Assembly (NCBI GenBank): GCA_030844625.1
Contig: JAUUNJ010000062.1
Coordinates: 1 to 10,432, forward strand
Length of the DNA: 10,432 bases
Direction of reading: 5' to 3'
Origin: Roseburia sp.
GTDB taxonomy: Bacteria; Bacillota; Clostridia; Lachnospirales; Lachnospiraceae
Part shown: positions 5,599 to 10,432 of the stretch, piece by piece
Layout of the letters: each line of letters begins with the position of its first letter
Position numbering within the stretch: the first letter of the stretch is position 1
The notes under the pieces: generated by a model
The model's database searches: none
What the model saw: only the letters and a program-made list of their open reading frames with translations
What the model was told of the DNA's origin: nothing
Translations under genes and position numbers: made by a program

Positions 5599-6693
5599 TT
5601 ACTTTAATGTAAAATAAAATGGCACTTTTATTATTTTTGTTCCCGTTTTAAATTTCCAGATTATTTTATAATTACCCTCAATATCTTTTGGTTCCGGAAT
5701 TTCTATTGTATTCCAAGATTTTGCAAACCTGTATGACGAATACCATGATAAAATTCCAGAATATTCTCCCTCAAATGTATTTCCGGGATTAATTACATAA
5801 ATATAATCGGGAACCCGGGAGCATGCTTGTTGTATGTATGGTGTTGCCACATATTCCCATACTCCATCAACATTTTTGTACACATCTTTGAGATAATACA
5901 TACTGCGTAAATAAGTAATGGTTTCCCCCGAATTATTTTTTATTGTGGCTTTCACCGGCTCTTCTCTATAATTAAAAACTGTTTTCTCACTTACAGCTTT
6001 AACATTACTTTCATCTGCCCTGACAAAATTGCTGACTTCTATATCCATGAAAGCTTTTTTGTGTGAGCCGTCACAGGTATATACATATACCTTAGTCTTT
6101 CCAGGAGCAACTCCCGTTATAACCCCCGTATATTTATTTACCTTAACTACTTTCTCATTTTTACTTTTAAAAACTGTTTTATAATATGGTTCTTCATTGT
6201 TTTCCCAATTATACTTTATATGGTCATACAACTGCCTTTCATCTCCAACACCCAGGGCATATATCTGCTTTCCGGATTTTAAATTATTCATATAACCAGA
6301 CAGCTCGTAATCATAAAGTTTAATGCTTTTTGCTTTATTATAAATTTCCGGTGTTACTGTAACTTTCACTTTCACCTTCTTTTTCTTATTCTTTTTCTTA
6401 TATTTTATTTTAATGGTTGCTTTTCCCTGTTTTTTCGCATAAATTTTTCCACGCTTACTTACCTTAACAATCTTTTTATTACTGGAGATGTATCGAATTC
6501 TATCCGCTTTTATCCCCTTTATCCTGTAGTTGAAACCTTCCTCTATAAATGCACATTCCCCATCATAAAATAAAGTATTTGTAATCTTGACTGTGGCAGC
6601 ATTAATTGTTGATTCCGATATAAAAATCACACTTCCAGCCATTACCAACAGAACAATTACTTTTACAATTATGTATTTTTTCTTTTCTTTCAT
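5599..6693 (-). CDS. Secreted protein with two BIG2-type Ig-like domains and a C-terminal Ig-like domain
   Basis: The 364-residue product has a signal peptide: KEKKK, a hydrophobic core (about 7-26) and a likely cleavage near STINA-A (residue 32 or 33). The first BIG2-like domain (about 34-114) shows RIRYISSNKKIVKVSKRGKIYAKKQGKATI and a very lysine-rich last strand. The second (about 123-220) shows VFKSKNEKVVKVNKYTGVITGVAPGKTKV. The C-terminal region (about 228-363), with TIKNNSGETITYL, DGVWEYV, INPGNTFEGEYSG and IEGNYKIIWKF, looks like the bacterial Ig-like fold of the Big_14 type. No sortase motif, lipobox or membrane anchor is seen, so it is probably released or held by the wall through charge. 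AAGGAG, overlapping the stop codon of the dihydrouridine synthase gene, gives good spacing to ATG; the 12-base gap makes an operon likely. Its ligand is unknown. Confidence 0.88.
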   Translation of the reverse strand: MKEKKKYIIVKVIVLLVMAGSVIFISESTINAATVKITNTLFYDGECAFIEEGFNYRIKGIKADRIRYISSNKKIVKVSKRGKIYAKKQGKATIKIKYKKKNKKKKVKVKVTVTPEIYNKAKSIKLYDYELSGYMNNLKSGKQIYALGVGDERQLYDHIKYNWENNEEPYYKTVFKSKNEKVVKVNKYTGVITGVAPGKTKVYVYTCDGSHKKAFMDIEVSNFVRADESNVKAVSEKTVFNYREEPVKATIKNNSGETITYLRSMYYLKDVYKNVDGVWEYVATPYIQQACSRVPDYIYVINPGNTFEGEYSGILSWYSSYRFAKSWNTIEIPEPKDIEGNYKIIWKFKTGTKIIKVPFYFTLK

Positions 6694-6705
6694 ATGCTTT
6701 TCTCC

Positions 6706-7695
6706 TTACCAGTCTTTATCTTTTACTTCCATATTCGCAAAAATTTCCTCTACCGCCAAATTATATTTATATAGATTTTGACATTTTCGTATTAATTTTG
6801 CACATTTGTGTTCATCCACGAAATTCCATGATACATAATTCCAGAACTCCTTCATCTTGAACAATAAATGTTTATCCGCTTTCATTATCACTTCAAAATC
6901 TGAATATAGTCTGTCATGATAACTTCTTAATTGTTCCTTTGTAATGTGTTCTGCTCCTTTGATTTCATTGACCAGATTCGGGTTGGCAAGCAGCCCTCTT
7001 CCAATCATCACTGCATTAATATCATACCCTCCCGCAATTTGCTTATAATCCCTGACAGTATTAATGTCTCCATTATAACACAACGGATTTCGTGATTTTT
7101 CCACAGCATAATCAAAGGTCTCCATATTAGGAATTCCTCTATACATCTGTTCCCTCGTTCTGGGATGTACAATTAATTCCCTAATCGGATATTTATTATA
7201 AATTTCTAATATGTCAGGAAATTCATCTTTCTTATATATACCAATCCTGGTTTTTACTGAAATGTTAGGTCCCTTCTCCATACTTTTGTCACGCCAGTTA
7301 AATATTTCATCAAAAAATCGATCCATACCGTCAGGATCACGAAGAAAACCTGCTCCCTTATTCTTGGCAACCACTGTTCCTGACGGGCATCCTATATTTA
7401 TATTGAGTTCACTGGTATATCCCAGTTCCATAAGCTGATTTGCCGCTTTTATAAAATACTCTCCCTTGTTAGTCAGTATTTGCGGAATCAGTTTAATCGT
7501 TTGCCTGTTATTTTCCGGAAGTAAATCTCTGATTTCTTTTCCTTTAAACCGATCGTTTACTGTGGGGGAAACAAAAGGTGCATAATATTTGTCAGGTCCT
7601 CCGAACAGGTCTGCAAAAGCATTTCTATATGTAAATCCTGTCACTCCTTCAAGTGGCGCAAAATAAAAGTTCATATCCTTCTTCCTCTGTTTCAT
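6706..7695 (-). CDS. tRNA-dihydrouridine synthase
   Basis: This FMN enzyme reduces specific uridines in the tRNA D-loop to dihydrouridine with NADPH. Near the N-terminus is the FMN-binding segment YFAPLEGVTGFTYRN (11-25). The catalytic cysteine is Cys103 in NINIGCPSG, followed by KNKGAGFLRD (111-120). VKTRIG (147-152), HPRT (177-180), CYNGDI (206-211) and MIGRGLLANP (230-239) line the TIM-barrel FMN site, and a helical C-terminal domain follows (about 250-320). The 329-residue length is normal. Numbering is from ATG 7695, preceded by AAAGGA; an internal ATG at 7674 (MNFYFAPLEG), with AGAGGA 8 bases before it, fits the family N-terminus equally well or better. The exact Dus subtype, and so the tRNA position modified, is not clear. 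It is the first gene of an operon with the Ig-like gene. Confidence 0.93.
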   Translation of the reverse strand: MKQRKKDMNFYFAPLEGVTGFTYRNAFADLFGGPDKYYAPFVSPTVNDRFKGKEIRDLLPENNRQTIKLIPQILTNKGEYFIKAANQLMELGYTSELNINIGCPSGTVVAKNKGAGFLRDPDGMDRFFDEIFNWRDKSMEKGPNISVKTRIGIYKKDEFPDILEIYNKYPIRELIVHPRTREQMYRGIPNMETFDYAVEKSRNPLCYNGDINTVRDYKQIAGGYDINAVMIGRGLLANPNLVNEIKGAEHITKEQLRSYHDRLYSDFEVIMKADKHLLFKMKEFWNYVSWNFVDEHKCAKLIRKCQNLYKYNLAVEEIFANMEVKDKDW

Positions 7696-7718
7696 TCATT
7701 TCCTTTTTCACTCCAACC

Positions 7719-7727
7719 AGTATATCA
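7719..7727 (-). promoter_or_regulatory. Extended -10 promoter for the dihydrouridine synthase operon
   Basis: On the minus strand TG-A-TATACT (7727-7719) forms an extended -10 box. No convincing -35 is seen. The start would fall near 7712, giving a leader of about 17 bases before ATG 7695, or 38 before ATG 7674. Confidence 0.4.
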
Positions 7728-7740
7728 AAAGAATATTTGA
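7725..7740. promoter_or_regulatory. Possible operator between divergent promoters
   Basis: TCAAA (7725-7729) and TTTGA (7736-7740) form an inverted repeat with a 6-base AT-rich centre. It overlaps the argH -35 and the extended -10 of the opposite promoter. An ArgR site would make sense before argH, but the arms do not match the TGAAT/ATTCA pattern well, so the regulator is unknown. Confidence 0.22.
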
Positions 7741-7765
7741 AAAACCAGTGCTATAATGATATACT
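7737..7765 (+). promoter_or_regulatory. argH promoter
   Basis: TTGAAA (7737-7742, five of six) is followed after 17 bases by TATACT (7760-7765, five of six). An overlapping alternative is the extended -10 TG-C-TATAAT at 7749-7757. Either gives a leader of about 60-70 bases before argH. Confidence 0.6.
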
Positions 7766-7778
7766 CTTATAAGCATAT

Positions 7779-7803
7779 CGGCACGATTTCAGCTTTTGTG
7801 CCG
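7779..7803 (+). promoter_or_regulatory. Hairpin in the argH leader
   Basis: CGGCAC (7779-7784) pairs perfectly with GTGCCG (7798-7803) around a 13-base loop. No T-run follows, so it is not an intrinsic terminator. It ends about 17 bases before the GAGG ribosome site and could affect message stability or translation. No known riboswitch is recognised. Confidence 0.4.
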
Positions 7804-7832
7804 GAAACTATATATTAAAGCGAGGTATACAT

Positions 7833-9203
7833 ATGAAATTATGGGGCGGCAGATTCACAAAAGAAGAAAATCAGTTAGTACATAACTTTAACGAATCTCT
7901 TTCTTTTGACCAGAAATTTTATAAGCAGGATATTCAGGGAAGTCTTGCCCATGTAAAAATGCTTGGAAAACAGGGAATCATCAGTGATGATGAAATGAAT
8001 GCCATCATGAAAGGTCTTGAAAGTATCAGGGCTGATATTGACGCAGGTGTTTTAGAATTTACAAAAGACAGCGAAGATATCCACAGCTTTGTGGAAGCCA
8101 ATTTAATTGAACGTATTGGCGACGCCGGAAAAAAACTTCATACAGGAAGAAGCCGTAACGATCAGGTGGCTCTGGACATGAAACTTTATACAAGGGATGA
8201 AGTTGAAGAAATTAACGGACTGTTAAAGACACTTCTCTTATCATTGCTCAAGGTTATGGAAGAGAACACGGAAACATTTATGCCCGGATTTACTCACTTA
8301 CAAAAGGCTCAGCCAATTACTTTAGCACATCATTTCGGTGCATATTTTGAAATGTTTAAGAGAGACAGAAGCCGGTTGGACGACATTTATAAGCGAATGA
8401 ATCTTTGTCCTTTAGGTTCCGGTGCCCTTGCCGGCACTACTTATCCGTTGGATAGAGAATACACAGCAGAACTTCTTGGTTTTGACGGTCCTACCCTTAA
8501 CAGTATGGATTCCGTTTCTGACAGAGATTATTTAATTGAATTTTTAAGTGCATTGTCTACGATTATGATGCATTTAAGCAGATTCTGCGAAGAAATCTGC
8601 ATTTGGAATTCCAATGAATACCGTTTTGTAAACATAGACGATTCTTACAGCACAGGCTCAAGCATTATGCCACAAAAGAAAAATCCTGACATTGCAGAAT
8701 TAATCAGAGGAAAAACCGGTCGCGTCTATGGTGCCCTGACCTCTCTTCTCACAACAATGAAGGGACTTCCTCTTGCTTATAACAAGGATATGCAGGAAGA
8801 TAAGGAACTGACCTTTGATGCCATCGATACTGTTAAGGGCTGTATTGTTCTTTTCACAGGAATGATTGATACAATGACCTTTAATAAAGAGATTATGGAA
8901 GCCAGCACAAAGCATGGTTTCACCAATGCAACTGACGCCGCTGATTATCTGGTAAATCACGGTGTTCCGTTCCGTGATGCTCACGGTATTGTGGGACAGT
9001 TGGTTCTTTTCTGCGAACAGAAAAAGATTTCTCTTGATGATATGACATTGGATGAATATAAAACAATCAGTCCTGTTTTTGAGGAAGATATTTATAACGC
9101 AATCAGTTTGGAAACATGCGTTGACAAGCGCTTAACGATTGGTGCTCCAAGTCCTGATTCAATGAAAAAAGTTATTGGTCGCTATAAAAAATATTTAGCA
9201 TAG
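7833..9203 (+). CDS. argH: Argininosuccinate lyase
   Basis: This 456-residue cytosolic enzyme of the fumarase/aspartase superfamily splits argininosuccinate into arginine and fumarate, the last step of arginine synthesis. It starts with the family's [16 protein letters not shown] (103-110) and [10 protein letters not shown] (152-161, catalytic His155) are conserved substrate-binding regions. The superfamily signature [12 protein letters not shown] (275-286) carries the catalytic serine loop. [10 protein letters not shown] (316-325) and the end, [11 protein letters not shown], are also typical. The length is standard for bacterial ArgH. GAGG lies 7 bases before ATG. It is transcribed alone: promoter at 7737-7765 and a strong terminator at 9224. 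The usual partner argG is not in the window, so it must lie elsewhere. Confidence 0.98.
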   Translation: MKLWGGRFTKEENQLVHNFNESLSFDQKFYKQDIQGSLAHVKMLGKQGIISDDEMNAIMKGLESIRADIDAGVLEFTKDSEDIHSFVEANLIERIGDAGKKLHTGRSRNDQVALDMKLYTRDEVEEINGLLKTLLLSLLKVMEENTETFMPGFTHLQKAQPITLAHHFGAYFEMFKRDRSRLDDIYKRMNLCPLGSGALAGTTYPLDREYTAELLGFDGPTLNSMDSVSDRDYLIEFLSALSTIMMHLSRFCEEICIWNSNEYRFVNIDDSYSTGSSIMPQKKNPDIAELIRGKTGRVYGALTSLLTTMKGLPLAYNKDMQEDKELTFDAIDTVKGCIVLFTGMIDTMTFNKEIMEASTKHGFTNATDAADYLVNHGVPFRDAHGIVGQLVLFCEQKKISLDDMTLDEYKTISPVFEEDIYNAISLETCVDKRLTIGAPSPDSMKKVIGRYKKYLA

Positions 9204-9223
9204 TAACCATATATACCAATATC

Positions 9224-9280
9224 AAAAGAAAAGTTTATTCAACATCATGATATGGAATAGGCTTTTCTTTTTTTATTTTT
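9224..9280 (+). terminator. argH terminator
   Basis: A 17-bp stem (9224-9240 with 9255-9271, two G-T wobbles) has a 14-base loop and a tail of T broken by a single A. It starts 20 bases after the argH stop codon. Confidence 0.9.
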
Positions 9281-9317
9281 CTTTTTATTTCTTCATCTTT
9301 TCAACACATTTCGCTTC

Positions 9318-9323
9318 TATAAT
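9318..9323 (+). promoter_or_regulatory. -10 box of a likely promoter for the LRR gene
   Basis: A perfect TATAAT lies at 9318-9323, after the argH terminator. The -35 region (about 9295-9301) does not match consensus, so activation by another factor is possible. The leader would be about 65 bases. Confidence 0.42.
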
Positions 9324-9346
9324 AAGTCTAAATTAAAAACAAAAAT

Positions 9347-9379
9347 CGATTTGGCTCTCTCAAAATGAATACCAAACCG
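9347..9379 (+). promoter_or_regulatory. Weak hairpin in the LRR-gene leader
   Basis: CGATTTGG (9347-9354) and CCAAACCG (9372-9379) can pair at seven of eight positions around a 17-base loop, ending 7 bases before the GGAG ribosome site. It could influence translation, but the support is only sequence complementarity. Confidence 0.25.
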
Positions 9380-9396
9380 TAGAAATGGAGATTAGT

Positions 9397-10194
9397 ATGA
9401 TGAAATTAAAAGAAAAGAAACCCGCAAAAAAATTTATAGTATATGTATTATCTACAGCAATGATACTGTCGCTTTCTTCCGCAGCAGCATTTGCATCCGA
9501 TACCGATTCTACTAACAATGACAGCACTGTAGAATCTCAAGTTGATCCAAGTGAAGAAATAACAACTTCTCCTGAGACTGTTAATCCAGAGGAAACACCT
9601 ACGGTTGACACAAATTCAGAGGAAACTGCCTCTTCTACTGAAGAAGCAACAGAGGAAGCTACAACTCCTGCTGAAACCACCTCAGAAGAACCTACTACCG
9701 CTGCTCCTGCTATTGGAGATTTAATTACCGTAGGAGACTATATTTATAAAATTAACGGCACAAATACCGTAGCTTTAAAAGGCTTTGCTGACGGCGTTTC
9801 TAAAAAACAGGTAATTGTAAAAAATACCATAAAATACAATGGCGTTACTTATAATGTAATAAAAGTTGGAAATGCAGCATTTCAGAATAACACAAAAATC
9901 ACCAAAGTTACTGTTCGAAAAACCACAACCGACATTGGAAAAAACGCCTTTAACGGATGTACAAAACTAAAAAAGGTTACAATGAGAACAGGCATTACGA
10001 TTATTCGTAAAAATGCATTTAAAAACTGTAAAAAGCTTACAACTGTCAATATCACTTCCACTGCTTTGACAGCAATCAAAAAGAATGCATTTAAGGGAAT
10101 TAAATCCGGTGCTGTCATTAATGTAATGAATAAAACTATAAAAACACTTGTGAAGGTTTCAGTTCCGGCTAAAACAACAGTTAACAAAATGTAA
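9397..10194 (+). CDS. Secreted BspA-type leucine-rich-repeat protein
   Basis: The product is 265 residues. A signal peptide (basic KLKEKKPAKK, core about 13-29, likely cleavage after AFA at 31-33) is followed by a Thr/Ser/Glu/Pro-rich linker (about 34-105) with no lysine or arginine. A short strand-rich segment (about 106-155, GDLITVGDYIYKING) leads to a BspA-type (LRR_5-like) domain. Its repeats are marked by Ala-Phe pairs at 161-162, 184-185, 207-208 and 231-232, in contexts such as IGKNAFNGCTKLKKVTM and IRKNAFKNCKKLTTVNI, spaced 23-24 residues. Such domains mediate binding at the cell surface in other bacteria; the partner here is unknown. No wall anchor is visible. GGAG lies 6 bases before ATG 9397; an ATG at 9385 overlaps that site and is rejected. 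The repeat count is small for the family. Confidence 0.88.
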   Translation: MMKLKEKKPAKKFIVYVLSTAMILSLSSAAAFASDTDSTNNDSTVESQVDPSEEITTSPETVNPEETPTVDTNSEETASSTEEATEEATTPAETTSEEPTTAAPAIGDLITVGDYIYKINGTNTVALKGFADGVSKKQVIVKNTIKYNGVTYNVIKVGNAAFQNNTKITKVTVRKTTTDIGKNAFNGCTKLKKVTMRTGITIIRKNAFKNCKKLTTVNITSTALTAIKKNAFKGIKSGAVINVMNKTIKTLVKVSVPAKTTVNKM

Positions 10195-10204
10195 TTATAT
10201 AAGC

Positions 10205-10239
10205 ATAAAAAAAGTGTGCCATCGGCACACTTTTTTTAT
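10205..10239. terminator. Bidirectional terminator between convergent surface-protein genes
   Basis: A perfect 16-bp stem (10205-10220 with 10224-10239) encloses a 3-base loop. GTGTGCC/GGCACAC is flanked by seven A on one side and seven T on the other, so it works in both directions. It begins 11 bases after the LRR stop codon and contains the stop codon of the minus-strand gene. Confidence 0.95.
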
Positions 10240-10432
10240 TTTGTTTTTACCTTCTTTATCTTTGTCCATTTTCCATAGACACGCTTTCCGTTCACAATTT
10301 TATAAGCCTTCATTTTTACATAATAATATTTTTTCTGCTTCAGCTTCTTAATTGTCCTGGATTTCTTCTTACCGGATTTCACAAATACTTTCTTGGACTT
10401 TTTCAGTTTTTTATTTGCTGCATACACAATCT
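10236..10432 (-). CDS. C-terminus of a fibronectin type III-like surface protein (runs off right edge)
   Basis: The frame is open at the right edge and ends with TAA at 10238-10236, giving about 65 residues. The sequence YAANKKLKKSKKVFVK, then TIKKLKQKKYYYVKMKAYK and GKRVYGKWTKIKKVK, matches the last strands of the lysine-rich FN3-like domains at the end of many Lachnospiraceae extracellular proteins. The pattern Y-A-x-N, L-K-x-K-K-x-Y-Y-V and V-Y-G-K-W is characteristic. The rest of the protein, which presumably carries a signal peptide and other domains, lies outside. A GTG at 10427 is not a likely start because the domain continues upstream of it. Confidence 0.82.
   Translation of the reverse strand, partial: IVYAANKKLKKSKKVFVKSGKKKSRTIKKLKQKKYYYVKMKAYKIVNGKRVYGKWTKIKKVKTK

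Noticed and set aside
7725..7740. ArgR box upstream of argH
   Set aside because: The inverted repeat has TCAAA/TTTGA arms, not the TGAAT/ATTCA-like arms of ArgR sites, so I list it only as an unassigned possible operator.
9385..9396. ATG at 9385 as the start of the LRR protein
   Set aside because: It overlaps GGAG at 9387-9390, which instead serves the ATG at 9397. The shorter form has a normal signal peptide.
1..10432. CRISPR array, insertion sequence, prophage or defence island
   Set aside because: I found no spaced direct repeats, transposase or integrase motifs, terminal inverted repeats, or nuclease/methylase genes. The tRNA-Thr shows no attachment-site duplication within the window.

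Overview
The window looks like chromosome from a low-GC Clostridia bacterium, most likely family Lachnospiraceae. That placement rests on AT-rich DNA, strong AGGAGG-like ribosome sites, U-tailed hairpin terminators, an archaeal/fungal-type asd, a DUF5721-like protein, an HtpG with a long acidic linker, and BIG2, FN3-like and BspA-type LRR surface proteins. I see no transposase, integrase, phage gene or CRISPR array. It reads as ordinary core chromosome with a few less-studied genes.

Layout. 1-149 (minus): start of a YczE/YitT-like membrane protein that runs off the left edge. 205-231: terminator. 250-2557 (minus): tRNA-Thr(CGU), a three-helix membrane protein, an overlapping single-helix membrane-anchored protein, and asd. 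These are tightly spaced with no visible terminator between them, so they may form one transcription unit. 2558-2844: intergenic region with promoters in both directions. 2845-3336 (plus): DUF5721-like protein whose promoter sits almost on its start codon. 3342-5560 (plus): htpG with a perfect CIRCE element, two promoter-like sequences and a terminator. 5599-7695 (minus): a dihydrouridine synthase gene followed by a secreted Ig-like protein, in an operon. 7696-7832: divergent promoter region. 7833-9280 (plus): argH with terminator. 9397-10194 (plus): secreted BspA-type LRR protein. 10205-10239: terminator shared with a convergent gene (10236-10432, minus) encoding the C-terminus of an FN3-like surface protein.

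How the parts work together. Asd feeds lysine, threonine and methionine synthesis, and ArgH does the last step of arginine synthesis. The tRNA-Thr lies upstream of the threonine-pathway gene asd; a functional link is only inference. HtpG is a heat-shock chaperone, and the CIRCE element places it under the HrcA repressor. The Ig-like, LRR and FN3-like proteins are probably cell-surface products with no LPXTG anchor visible.

The best candidates for a second look are HrcA control of htpG, the eukaryote-like charged linker and altered ATP pocket of this HtpG, the possible leaderless mRNA of the DUF5721-like gene, and the unknown membrane-protein pair between tRNA-Thr and asd. I did not find a clear new multi-gene system.
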